Below are positions 27,325-36,995 of a stretch of 64,000 nt of DNA, one piece after another. The translations under genes were made by a program, and so were the position numbers. This stretch comes from Sunxiuqinia rutila. GTDB lineage: Bacteria; Bacteroidota; Bacteroidia; Bacteroidales; Prolixibacteraceae. The stretch's first letter is position 1. Every line of letters begins with the position of its first letter. The stretch is from assembly GCF_050589705.1 (NCBI RefSeq), contig NZ_JBNGOT010000010.1, positions 103,239-167,238 on the forward strand, written 5' to 3'. The notes beneath the pieces are model-generated. The model made no database searches, was not told the origin of the DNA, and saw only the letters and a list, made by a program, of their open reading frames with translations.

Positions 27325-28981
27325 TATTCTTTGTCGTTTGAAATAAATACATTGACTGATCTTTTGACTTTATTGTGATCTTCGCATCTTTCCCGATCGG
27401 CACTGCTGTTTCCAGTTTAATTGAACGATTGGTATAAGGCGCTAATGCTGGCACATCGCATGTTAGTTGCGTTGTTTTATTGTTGCTTTCAATTTCAACA
27501 TCAACGGTGGTCAAAACAGAAGGCACTTCGCCGAAGTTGCTCACTTCAAATTCCAGTATGCTTCCACCCTGAGTATTCGCTGAAACAACCGGTTTTCGGG
27601 CTGACAGGATTGGGGTCTGATACATCAACCAAGGCAAGCGGGCATAGCCAAACAGCAAGCTTCCGTCCTTGGTTTTCCCAAGCAGTTTAGCCGCAAAGTT
27701 TTCATCGGTCAGTCCATTTCCCTGGCCATCAAAGAAAAGGACAAGGTCTTTTCCTTGTCGCTCTGTTTTTACAAGCTTACTCCCCCGCCCAAAGTTAACT
27801 TCTTCGGCTGCACCAAAACGAAGCGATTCCAAATCGATGTCTGTATGAGGATCAAAATCCGGTTCTGCTTCAAGCTTCACCCGGATCAGTGGGGTGTCCT
27901 CTGTTATTTCTTCCTTATCAAGAATCGTCAGCAATTTTCCTTTGGTAAGCGGGATACCGATGTTCTTGGAACTGTGGTTGTCATTGCCTAAATCGCCCCA
28001 TTTGGATGAATCAATCACGGCAAAGTTAGCCTGATAAGCCCGTCCATACTCATCCTGAAGCATTTTGATGCGCTCGTATTTATACCAGTCTTCGACTGTT
28101 CCATCCTCGTATTTGGCAATTCCCGGCATGTAAGCCTCACCGGGCTCCACTTTCCAGTCGATGCCATTCGGTGAACGCAGGTAATAGGCAATGCGGCCAT
28201 ACCAATCGTTGACGATCATATGGTACTGAATATGCGTCCGCCAGATTACCGGGTCTTCATAGCGCCCGTCAAAAGCAGGATAAACTGACTTGTTCGTTAC
28301 CTGGTAATAAGGCGATAGGCCGGTTTCACTCATCCAGATCCCACCACCACGACAAACAGCCAGGAAGGAGCCGTCTTTTCGTTGAGCAAAACTCACATTC
28401 GACAAGCCATCATGAATCTTCCGATCACGCGGATCGAATGTAAACTCTCCCTTCGTCCAAGGACCATTCAGTCCGTCGGCAACGTAATAGGCATTGATTA
28501 CATAAATGACATACCGCCCGTCTTTCAGCCTGAAAAACTCCGGGTTATGACCTTGTCCAATGGTTTCACCCTGCACCTGAAAAGGCCCCTGAGGATTTTC
28601 GGCTACTGCATGCACCACTTCGGATTTTGGCCATTGCATATGTCCTTTTTCTGAATTTTCGGGCCAGCGGCAAACGATTAGATGGTACTTCCCATCATCG
28701 CCTTTGCGGATATTTCCTCCCCAATACGACCACTGCGGATCTTCAATACCATTCGCGGTATAGCGGGGCTTCACGGCATCAGCCCCCCAGGTATCGGAAG
28801 TCAGTTCCCAAATTGGAGGGATGGCTTCAAAGCGATCCATAAAGCGGCCACCCAACACCAGCTGTTTCCATTCCTCAGGACGCTGGCGCTCGATATCCTG
28901 GGCATTTAAAGGGCTGAATTGCAACACCCCACATACAGCCAATAAAAGGCAAAAAGAATAGTAGTAGTTTAGTTGTTTCAT
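27314..28981 (-). CDS. Exported five-bladed beta-propeller glycosidase-like protein (GH43/GH117-like fold)
   Basis: The 555-residue protein has a signal peptide (cleaved near LNAQ) and a propeller-type catalytic region: DPQWSYWGGNIRKGDDGKYHLIVCRW, GHNPEFFRLKDGRYVIYV, RKIHDGLSNVSF, and EDPVIWRTHIQYHMIVNDWYG. These repeated aspartate/glutamate-bearing blade starts are the pattern of GH43, GH32 and GH117 relatives, but I cannot assign a numbered family or substrate. The C-terminal 150 residues look like a beta-sandwich. It precedes the GH20 gene with an 11-base overlap. Confidence 0.7.
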   Translation of the reverse strand: MKQLNYYYSFCLLLAVCGVLQFSPLNAQDIERQRPEEWKQLVLGGRFMDRFEAIPPIWELTSDTWGADAVKPRYTANGIEDPQWSYWGGNIRKGDDGKYHLIVCRWPENSEKGHMQWPKSEVVHAVAENPQGPFQVQGETIGQGHNPEFFRLKDGRYVIYVINAYYVADGLNGPWTKGEFTFDPRDRKIHDGLSNVSFAQRKDGSFLAVCRGGGIWMSETGLSPYYQVTNKSVYPAFDGRYEDPVIWRTHIQYHMIVNDWYGRIAYYLRSPNGIDWKVEPGEAYMPGIAKYEDGTVEDWYKYERIKMLQDEYGRAYQANFAVIDSSKWGDLGNDNHSSKNIGIPLTKGKLLTILDKEEITEDTPLIRVKLEAEPDFDPHTDIDLESLRFGAAEEVNFGRGSKLVKTERQGKDLVLFFDGQGNGLTDENFAAKLLGKTKDGSLLFGYARLPWLMYQTPILSARKPVVSANTQGGSILEFEVSNFGEVPSVLTTVDVEIESNNKTTQLTCDVPALAPYTNRSIKLETAVPIGKDAKITIKSKDQSMYLFQTTKNNEK

Positions 28982-29065
28982 TATTTGATTCGTTGATTAT
29001 TTGTCTTTCTTTACTCTCAACAACCATTCGTCAAGAATTTTACATTCATTTTTCAGAAATCGTAT

Positions 29066-32023
29066 TTATTGTTTTCCTTCTTCAATAATAAACAGCCATC
29101 CCTTCTTGCTTTCAATTGGAATTTTATCTGTAATAGCGAACTGAGCGGATGGTTGAAAATCTGCTATTTCCGGGGCAATTAGTCTTGCATTTGCAGATGA
29201 AAAACCAATTCTATCCCAATCCAGGTTCAGCTTAACTTTTTCCGTCTTATCCGACCAATTTCCCAGTGCTATTAAAGTTTTGCCATCGCGGATATAAGCG
29301 GTTGCTTTCACCAGGGAGTTATTAGTTAGTACAACAGGCTCTTTTTCCCAAAAACCAACCATTTGGGATTGCTCGATGCCAAATTCATCCCAAACCTTCC
29401 AAACAGGACGAGGATCACAGGTTACGCCTTCGGTTACCCAGGGATGCCGAACTGTCATGCCATACACCATGCCCAACCAGCGGTTCCCTCCTCCGTGAAG
29501 CATGTCGCCCATCAACCCAAATGGAATACCGGATACTTCAACCAGCCAATTGGCAGGCTCCATTTCGCTATACATAAAGCTCTCTCCAAACCAGAGTTTA
29601 TCCATATACGGAAAATACTCGGTGTATTGTGTGGCCGGACCTTTACTGAAACCCGTATTGGAGTGCAAGTCAATCAAGCATCCCGGCTTCTCCCGGTCAA
29701 GCACTTTTCGGATGCGCTTAACCGTGCGGCGGTCATACGACACATCATCCAGGTACAGTCCATCGATATCGACGTGGCGTACCAGCCAGGCCAAACCTTC
29801 AATATAGTAGTTGTACCAACGTGAATCGCTTGGGGCATTAACCACAGATGCATCAGCACTTTTATCGGGAAACCACTGGTACCACTGCGGCCGGTAATTA
29901 GAAACCAGGTGCTCGCGCAACCAAGGGTAACCGCCTCCACGACCATTGCCCAGAATCTCATCACCCAGGCTACGCAGCGCCCACAGTTCTGTAGTATAGT
30001 TGGTCAGTTCGCGGATGGTGTAGTAAATTTTTACTTTTTGCCCTTTCTCATGCATCCGGTCCACAAACCATTTCATGGAGTCGACTGCGACAAAAGGATA
30101 ATTGATGTGGGGATTGTAGTTATTTGCATGGTGCAAATTCACAATCTTAACACCACTTTCAAGATCTTCGTCCGATGGTACTGGCTGCCCACCATTGTGG
30201 TAATAGCGATTGGTAAACTGGCTCTTGTAATCAATATCCTTAACCGGGGTCAGCAGCATACTCCACTCAAAAGTCAGCTCCTCCCCTTTCTCCAACGAAC
30301 GTTTACCACTATAAACCAATGCTTTTACTTCTGACGAAGTGCTTTCAATACGAAAACCTCCTTGATCGTTGTTGTACCAGCTTGCCGGATAGTCCGGGCG
30401 ATAAAGATTTAGCAGAGGTCCGCTGTAGCTGCTACCCCGCAATTCGCACCACAGTCCGGCATGCGTATTGCCAACCCAAAAACTGTCGTGCGGTCCATTC
30501 CATCTTGCCGAATGCTTTTTAGGGACAACTCCACCGGGCAAGTCCATGCCCATGATATATTCGGCAACCTCCTTTTTAAAAGGAATTTCCAAACGAATAT
30601 CTTTTGCATTTATAGCATTCAATGCTTTCAACTTTAGTTTGTAGTTTATAAAGCCATCCGATTCGATGGTTCCAAGTCCTTCAATTTTTATATTTTCAGA
30701 AATACTTTCCCATGAGCCAATCATTTTTCCAGGCGAGTTTTTTACCAATTGCACATTCTGAGGTTCAGAAAACTGTTCCTTACCTTTTCGGGTTTCAACA
30801 ACAAAAGCAATGGGACGGCTAAGAATTTCTGTATCTTTTACTTTCAACGAACCCGGAAAACCTTTCTCTGACATCTGCATGGTTTTTCCTGTAAATCCAT
30901 AGGTTCTGTCGCCCAAAACAGAAATTGGTTTGTACTCTTTGGTTGGCTCATCGTCAATTCCTAATGTTGAGTTTAACCAACGCAAACGTGAATGTCGCCA
31001 GGCCTCGCTATCGCCGCGGTCGGTTAAAACCTGGTTACCAATTTTTAAACTGATGTTGATGGTTTGTGCCGCTGTGTTTTTTGCCGAAATTGTAATCGTT
31101 CCTTTATATTTGCCACTTGCCATTTCTTCGGGAATATCAACGCCAATCCAAAGAGGTTGTACATTTCCCTGCTCCACATCCAATTGTTTTACAAACGGCT
31201 CGCCATAAGGTCCAATACCACCTGTATTAAAACAGGTGAGTTTCGAACTTGGAAGTGTCGTATCTCCATTTTTTAGTGCCGAAAACTCAACTTTTAAATC
31301 GGTTAAATCTTTTTGAGCGGCAAAAACACCTAGTTGAAAAGTGTAGTATTCGTTCCTTTGTGCCTCACCTTTAAATTCGCTCGCAGGTCCATTTTCAATC
31401 CAACGTTGCGGAATTTCATCCAACATACGGATGGGTAGTTTGCGATCTTCAGGGAAAACAAGGAAGTCACTTTTATGAACGTTTAAAAGTGAATCCTTTT
31501 CGCTTTGTAAGGCGATTACCTCCATTGGGTAAAAGCTATCGAACTCGGTTCTGGATTGAAATTCAACCAATTTGGCTTTTGGAAGCGATTCAATATCAAA
31601 ACTTTTACTCCAGTTTTGTTCAGGTTTTAAATACCCTTTGTTGTAAAAACCATATTCTTTCTGAACCTCATAAGGTAGGTAGTAGAAATAATAATTCCCG
31701 GGCTTTTTCAGGGGACCGAAAGCCAATTTACAGCGCTCATTATCCACCGCAATTCGATGAATATTCTGAATGGTGTCTCCACTTTCATGAATAATAATGA
31801 ATCGCTTTTCAGCTGGATCTCGATCGTGTCGACGCCAATCAATATCAATCAATGCGGCTTCCGCAGGTTCTTCAACCTGAAGCACGGCACGATGATTACC
31901 AAGTGATTCTTCCCAGGGTGTATCGGGGACTGAATACAAAGAGTTTGTTTCAGGCTGACATGCTGTGAATAACAAAATCAGCGTAGTTGTCCAGATAGTA
32001 CAGATCGGTATTCTTAGTTTCAT
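29066..32023 (-). CDS. DUF6067-type (GH123-like) putative glycosidase lipoprotein
   Basis: The 985-residue lipoprotein (lipobox FTAC, C22) has an N-terminal beta-rich half (about 30-560) and a TIM-barrel-like half. The latter includes KVKIYYTIRELTNY, HVDIDGLYLDDVSYDRRT (about 752-767), CLIDLHSN and MDKLWFGESFMY, typical of the glycoside-hydrolase-like DUF6067 family related to GH123/DUF4091 proteins. The substrate is unknown. Its start codon overlaps the stop of the upstream GH95-like gene (ATGA), so the two are coupled. Acidic residues in the DGLYLDD strand end are the best candidates for the active site. Confidence 0.75.
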   Translation of the reverse strand: MKLRIPICTIWTTTLILLFTACQPETNSLYSVPDTPWEESLGNHRAVLQVEEPAEAALIDIDWRRHDRDPAEKRFIIIHESGDTIQNIHRIAVDNERCKLAFGPLKKPGNYYFYYLPYEVQKEYGFYNKGYLKPEQNWSKSFDIESLPKAKLVEFQSRTEFDSFYPMEVIALQSEKDSLLNVHKSDFLVFPEDRKLPIRMLDEIPQRWIENGPASEFKGEAQRNEYYTFQLGVFAAQKDLTDLKVEFSALKNGDTTLPSSKLTCFNTGGIGPYGEPFVKQLDVEQGNVQPLWIGVDIPEEMASGKYKGTITISAKNTAAQTINISLKIGNQVLTDRGDSEAWRHSRLRWLNSTLGIDDEPTKEYKPISVLGDRTYGFTGKTMQMSEKGFPGSLKVKDTEILSRPIAFVVETRKGKEQFSEPQNVQLVKNSPGKMIGSWESISENIKIEGLGTIESDGFINYKLKLKALNAINAKDIRLEIPFKKEVAEYIMGMDLPGGVVPKKHSARWNGPHDSFWVGNTHAGLWCELRGSSYSGPLLNLYRPDYPASWYNNDQGGFRIESTSSEVKALVYSGKRSLEKGEELTFEWSMLLTPVKDIDYKSQFTNRYYHNGGQPVPSDEDLESGVKIVNLHHANNYNPHINYPFVAVDSMKWFVDRMHEKGQKVKIYYTIRELTNYTTELWALRSLGDEILGNGRGGGYPWLREHLVSNYRPQWYQWFPDKSADASVVNAPSDSRWYNYYIEGLAWLVRHVDIDGLYLDDVSYDRRTVKRIRKVLDREKPGCLIDLHSNTGFSKGPATQYTEYFPYMDKLWFGESFMYSEMEPANWLVEVSGIPFGLMGDMLHGGGNRWLGMVYGMTVRHPWVTEGVTCDPRPVWKVWDEFGIEQSQMVGFWEKEPVVLTNNSLVKATAYIRDGKTLIALGNWSDKTEKVKLNLDWDRIGFSSANARLIAPEIADFQPSAQFAITDKIPIESKKGWLFIIEEGKQ

Positions 32024-34314
32024 AAGTTGATTGATTTTAAATTAATGACTTCTCCTTCTTGCATTTCTATGACGATATTATCGCCCTCAAATTGATAGTT
32101 TTTATTCATTTCGAACTTGCCTGCGAATGGATTCTGCATCCTGAGAAGCCCACCCTTTTCAGAAACAATTTTCACATCCTGAACCAAACCGTTTGCTTTG
32201 TTAGCCGAAATAACAAAAGCGCCATAAGTACGAAGTTGCTCAAAGCTTACATCATTCCAATCTTCGGGAATAGCTGGAAAAAGCTTTACAACACCTGTAT
32301 GACTTTGTATTAACATCTCCTGAATTCCAGAAGCAAAAGCAAAGTTGCCTTCCAAAGTAAATGGTCGATAAGTCATGTTTGAATGCCCTGCCTTGCATTG
32401 GTCGCCATTAACATGAAACGAGTTTTTCAGGCAAAAACACTCGGCAAAAATCCGCAATACACGGGCTGCATTCTCTCCGTCAAAAGCACGGGCATATAAA
32501 TTCCCCTGCCAACTAAACGAATAACCTGTCCAACCTCCCGAGCCTTGTTTTTCAAGGTTTCTCAAAGTGTTATCGATAACACTTTTATCCGCTTCGCCTT
32601 TTGATACATCTAACAACCCAAGTGGGTGGTAAGCCAATAAATGTGAAAAATGGCGATGCGATTCATCGTAAGGGAAACCGGGTGCAAACATCAACCCTGT
32701 TTCAGGGTCGATTGACAATTCAGTCCATTCTGCTAATATTTGCGACCATTTCTCAGCTTCTTCTTTTAATCCCAATTCAGTTGCCAGTTCGGCAGCTTTT
32801 TCGTAAGTCCAGCGAATTAACGCTAAATCGAAATTAGTTGTTTCGGCAAACCAGGCATCTCCCGAGTTATTGTAAATCTCAGGGCTTGAGCTCATTATTA
32901 ATTTACGTTTGTCATTTTCGCCTTTTACCGAGACTTCATCAAGGAAGATTGCCACATCTTTTAACCAAGGGTAGGCGCGGTTTTCCAGAAAATCTCTATC
33001 CATCGAAAATTTCCAGTGCATATAAAAATGATGCCCCAGCCACGAAGCAACACTTTGTCCCATCGAATACTGAATCCAGCCTCCCATTGGTTCTCCTTCC
33101 AGAGTGGTAACTCCTGGTACATTCATTCCCTCTACTCCAAAATAATCTTTGGTATATTTTTTAAATGCAGGACGATATTTCCATAACCAGTTCAAAAAGC
33201 CCTCTTCCAAATTCAGGTAGTTTCCGGCATAAGCAGGCCAGTAACTCAATTGCGTATTTAAGTCGTGGTGAAAATCTCCTTTCCAGGGTGGTAGTTTTCC
33301 ATGGTCGGCAGTCCAAACCGATTGCAATGCGATAGGTGCAGCATCACCACGGGCGGCAGAACCAAATTTGTACATTTCGAGCATATACTGGCGTTGCAAC
33401 AGCGAATCGGGAACTGAAATACTCGATGTATTCCAATAGTTTTTCCACCAATTAAGGTGCGTTTTTAATGCCGATTTATAACCAATTTCAACATCAGCAC
33501 GAACTACCTCGCTTGCCAAAGGTGCTGGCTCCCATCCTTTATTTGCCGACGAGACCGACCAACATCCGCATAATTCATTTTCCTTTTCTTCCCACGATGT
33601 GTAAATTTGATAGGAAAAATCGCCCCAACCTTTTTGGTTGTAGGTAATCGAGTTTTCATTTTTCACTATTCCTCCTTGTTCGTAGCCCAACTGTTTTAAG
33701 TCGGTTTTAGCCTGACTTGTGTACCCTTCTGTATTTTCGCGGTTGTAGGCAGGCGAAACCAATTCAATAGAAATATTTTCAGGCAGGTTTTCGAATTTGT
33801 ACCAGCCCAAAGGTTTTTCAGCATGAACAAAGGTTGTAAGTTTTGCCCCGTTCTCCCAGTCGATTACACAAGTTGCTGTTTCAACATCTAAACTTACCAA
33901 TTTTACTTTTCCGAGTTTGGCAATATCAAATTCTAAAGCTCCTGCCGGAATTTTTGATGGTGCGGGAAGTTTATCGTAGGGTACATCAAAAACCTCCTGT
34001 ACTTTTTTATATTCTCCGGATTTCCAATGTTTATAAACATTTTGGAACTTCCATTTATCGAAATCAATGTTTTCCATTGGGCGTAAATCCCACAAGTCGG
34101 CACGGTCAAGCGAAAAACGTAGTTTGCCTTCCTTTTGCCAAATAAGACTACCAACCATGGCATTGCCTAATGGCATGGCTTCATCCCATACGTCAGCCAA
34201 ATCGTAAAAAACAAGGTTATTCCCTGCATTTTTGGGCAGTGGTTTTTGTATTTGTTTCCCGCACAAAAAAAGAATGGAAACAAGTACGATGATTACTAAC
34301 GATTTTAATTGCAT
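32020..34314 (-). CDS. GH95-like protein (divergent fucosidase/galactosidase homologue, lipoprotein)
   Basis: The 764-residue protein has a likely lipoprotein signal (LFLC, C18) and the overall plan of GH95: an N-terminal beta domain with MPLGNAMVGSLIWQ, an (alpha/alpha)6 barrel with WKGDFHHDLNTQLSYWPAYAG and a C-terminal LEGNFAFASGIQEMLIQSHTG. The HxDxN arrangement is kept, but the family acid region reads LEGNFAF rather than MDANFG, so aspartate is shifted to glutamate or lost. Substrate specificity may therefore differ from fucosidases. It is coupled to the DUF6067 gene and lies 12 bases after the DUF5703-like gene. Confidence 0.75.
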   Translation of the reverse strand: MQLKSLVIIVLVSILFLCGKQIQKPLPKNAGNNLVFYDLADVWDEAMPLGNAMVGSLIWQKEGKLRFSLDRADLWDLRPMENIDFDKWKFQNVYKHWKSGEYKKVQEVFDVPYDKLPAPSKIPAGALEFDIAKLGKVKLVSLDVETATCVIDWENGAKLTTFVHAEKPLGWYKFENLPENISIELVSPAYNRENTEGYTSQAKTDLKQLGYEQGGIVKNENSITYNQKGWGDFSYQIYTSWEEKENELCGCWSVSSANKGWEPAPLASEVVRADVEIGYKSALKTHLNWWKNYWNTSSISVPDSLLQRQYMLEMYKFGSAARGDAAPIALQSVWTADHGKLPPWKGDFHHDLNTQLSYWPAYAGNYLNLEEGFLNWLWKYRPAFKKYTKDYFGVEGMNVPGVTTLEGEPMGGWIQYSMGQSVASWLGHHFYMHWKFSMDRDFLENRAYPWLKDVAIFLDEVSVKGENDKRKLIMSSSPEIYNNSGDAWFAETTNFDLALIRWTYEKAAELATELGLKEEAEKWSQILAEWTELSIDPETGLMFAPGFPYDESHRHFSHLLAYHPLGLLDVSKGEADKSVIDNTLRNLEKQGSGGWTGYSFSWQGNLYARAFDGENAARVLRIFAECFCLKNSFHVNGDQCKAGHSNMTYRPFTLEGNFAFASGIQEMLIQSHTGVVKLFPAIPEDWNDVSFEQLRTYGAFVISANKANGLVQDVKIVSEKGGLLRMQNPFAGKFEMNKNYQFEGDNIVIEMQEGEVINLKSINL

Positions 34315-34326
34315 AATTATTGATTT

Positions 34327-36843
34327 TTAAAAATTCTTTTGTTTGCCAATTTCAGCTTCCAAAAATTGTTTTGGAGCATTGTTTGCATCGCTTTTAAAGA
34401 TTTCAGGTTCCACAATATCCATCCCCAGTGGAATAATTATGTAGGATTCACCTTTTTCTGTTTGAAATTCGACACAATTATTATCTATTATTTGATGATT
34501 GACCCGAAGATTTTTGTTTTTTGTTTTTAAAACAGAAATGGCTTGCTCTCCCCACGGATTTACAATCTTACAGGTATTTCCTTTTAAACTTTCAACTTGA
34601 ACTCCGGGGATAGAGCCATCATCGTTCATTTTTGATGAAACGATAAATGCACCACGTGCGCGTAATTTAAACGCCGGAGCCCATCCCGATGGAACGGCTG
34701 GGAAAACCCTGATTTTTCCTTCATTACTTTGCAGTAGCATTTCGTTGGTAGCCGCGCCGTAAATACTCAATGTTTCTAATCCGCACTGAATAAAAGGCTT
34801 TGCCGGTTGTCCTTTGGGATACTTAGCCCGTGCATCGTAAATATAATCGCGCTGAGTAGTAATGTCGGGTTGCTGCACCGAATCCATGTACAAAGAAAGG
34901 TTGTACCAATGGTCGATATTATAGAACAATCCTTGTGGGAAATGTTGCAAACGCCTTATTCCATTAGTCATTCGTTCCAAAACAACATCGCCTAAACCCA
35001 GGCGAGCTGCTACAATCGGGTCGGGCGAAATGGCATTTATTGCAATCGAATGGTTTTTAACCACATTTGCTGCGGCATTAAATTCGCGGCTGCCTTTTTG
35101 GTCGATACCGATTACATTCGCCGGAAAAACCAAAGATGTATTCGCGCTAAAATGATTTGTCCAGGTACCGTAATCTTCAGGTTTTGGGTAAATACTTCCA
35201 TCGGGGTGGTATGCCAACTGCATAACTTCGCCTATACCGGGTTCTGTACGAAACGGAATAGCCCATATATGGTCGATAATGTGTTGCCACTCTTTTACTT
35301 TTTGTTTGTCAGTATTCAATATGTCAGCCGCTTCGATGCATGCCCGCATTGTTGAAAGAACCATGTTCCGGTCGGAAATTGGATTCTTCAAGTCATGTGT
35401 TCTCGGACTTTCATAGGGTTGTGATGGGTAAATATAATATTCGTTCCTTTTTTCGTCCCACTTTAAAGTTTGCACATAAAATTCGGCTGCTTTTTTTAGA
35501 AATGGATAGGCTTTTTCTTCCAAAAATTCTTTGTCGTTTGTAAACTGGTAGTACTCCCAAAAGAATCCTGCAATTTGACTGGCAGGAGTAAAATTATTGA
35601 GCATGTCTCCACGGTTCCAAAAGGTCATGCTTCCGAAAAAATCGTGAGCTTCGCTCCATAATATTGCATTTTTTGCCCCTCGTTTTTTTGCGTGTTTTTC
35701 TGCCTCGGGCATTAAACGGAAATAGGTATTTAGGTAGGGCAACATTAACTCGCAATCGTTTTGTGCCGCCAGCCCCCAGTATTGTTGCTGGGTATTCCAA
35801 TGGTGGGGTGTTACCCAATTTCGCACATCGTGGTTCCAGGTCCACAAACCACCGTTAAATACCACTGGGAATTTTCCTCTCGATGAACTGCCCATTAAAT
35901 AACGACGCAGGTAATAAATATTTTCGATGTAATCGTTTCCTAAACTTACAAACGACTTTCCCCAAAAACTGGCCCACCAACTTTTATGTTTTTCCTTTTG
36001 TTTTTCAATACTTTCACTTTCAACATCGTTTAACAATTCAATGGCTTTTTGTGTAGTGTTTTCAGCCTCGTTTGAAGTTACTACCGACACCATTACCGTA
36101 ATACTATGACTTTCTTTTTGCTCGGTTATTAGCTCTGCTTTATTAGTGCTAATGGTTTCAGCCTCCGATTTTTCACCCAAAATCCTGCAAGCCACCGAGA
36201 AATTCAAGCCTTCAAATTTTTCTTCAATAACAATATCACCGGCAATGGTTTTTGCCTGCGTGTTGCCCAACCCTATTTGCGTATCTTTTATGTATCCTCC
36301 GTACCATCCAGGGAAAGCACGGCTGCCATAACGTTCGAGTGAAACACGTACTTTGTTTCCCATACTATTGCCATCGGTACTGTTTGAGCTGATCTGTACA
36401 AACCACACATTTTTATTTGCCGACACCCATGAATTGATTTGGTTGGAAACAAAGGGAGTAACTGAACGAAGCGATACTTCGGCATTTTTAAGTGACAAAC
36501 GCCCATCGAAATCATCGAGGTACAACCACTCAAATCCCGGGGCTCCAAGATCGATACTCAAGCGTGCGCCTCCACGCAGGGTTGCTCCAGCTTCGCTGTT
36601 CGGCTGGTCGAATAAATCGTTTTTATTGATTTGAACTTCAATTCCATTTTTACTGTTCCAAACCATTCCGCCTAAGTCTCCGTTTCCCAAGGGGAAGCCT
36701 TCAAACCCTTCTAAAGCAGGAGTTTTATAAACGATGTCGTGTTTTGAAAGATATGTATTATCAACTTTAAAAATTTCATGGTTGTGCTGAGCATTTAACA
36801 GCAGTGGGAAAAATAGGACTATTGCCAAAAGTAATTTTGTCAT
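34327..36843 (-). CDS. DUF5703/GH95-clan putative glycosidase
   Basis: I start the protein at the ATG at 36843, giving a signal peptide (LLLAIVLFFPLLLNAQ); the frame extends 66 bases upstream. The N-terminal domain FPLGNGDLGGMVWNSKNGIEVQINKNDLFDQ is typical of DUF5703, and the barrel has HHWNTQQQYWGLAAQNDCELMLPY and a C-terminal QCGLETLSIYGAATNEMLLQSNEGKIRVFPAVP. The plan resembles GH95 and GH65-clan (alpha/alpha)6 enzymes, but activity is not known to me. It is the third member of this structural group in the PUL, directly upstream of the GH95-like gene. Confidence 0.7.
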   Translation of the reverse strand: MTKLLLAIVLFFPLLLNAQHNHEIFKVDNTYLSKHDIVYKTPALEGFEGFPLGNGDLGGMVWNSKNGIEVQINKNDLFDQPNSEAGATLRGGARLSIDLGAPGFEWLYLDDFDGRLSLKNAEVSLRSVTPFVSNQINSWVSANKNVWFVQISSNSTDGNSMGNKVRVSLERYGSRAFPGWYGGYIKDTQIGLGNTQAKTIAGDIVIEEKFEGLNFSVACRILGEKSEAETISTNKAELITEQKESHSITVMVSVVTSNEAENTTQKAIELLNDVESESIEKQKEKHKSWWASFWGKSFVSLGNDYIENIYYLRRYLMGSSSRGKFPVVFNGGLWTWNHDVRNWVTPHHWNTQQQYWGLAAQNDCELMLPYLNTYFRLMPEAEKHAKKRGAKNAILWSEAHDFFGSMTFWNRGDMLNNFTPASQIAGFFWEYYQFTNDKEFLEEKAYPFLKKAAEFYVQTLKWDEKRNEYYIYPSQPYESPRTHDLKNPISDRNMVLSTMRACIEAADILNTDKQKVKEWQHIIDHIWAIPFRTEPGIGEVMQLAYHPDGSIYPKPEDYGTWTNHFSANTSLVFPANVIGIDQKGSREFNAAANVVKNHSIAINAISPDPIVAARLGLGDVVLERMTNGIRRLQHFPQGLFYNIDHWYNLSLYMDSVQQPDITTQRDYIYDARAKYPKGQPAKPFIQCGLETLSIYGAATNEMLLQSNEGKIRVFPAVPSGWAPAFKLRARGAFIVSSKMNDDGSIPGVQVESLKGNTCKIVNPWGEQAISVLKTKNKNLRVNHQIIDNNCVEFQTEKGESYIIIPLGMDIVEPEIFKSDANNAPKQFLEAEIGKQKNF

Positions 36844-36995
36844 TATATAATAATTTAATCGAACCTTCAATTTCTGATAAAACTCAAAAAGGGTTATTAT
36901 TTCAAACAAACCACCTGTAGTATGACGAATGAAACAATCCTATCCCCTGATTCATTTTGATAAAATCAACAATTTCTTTGTCTTATTTACAATTA

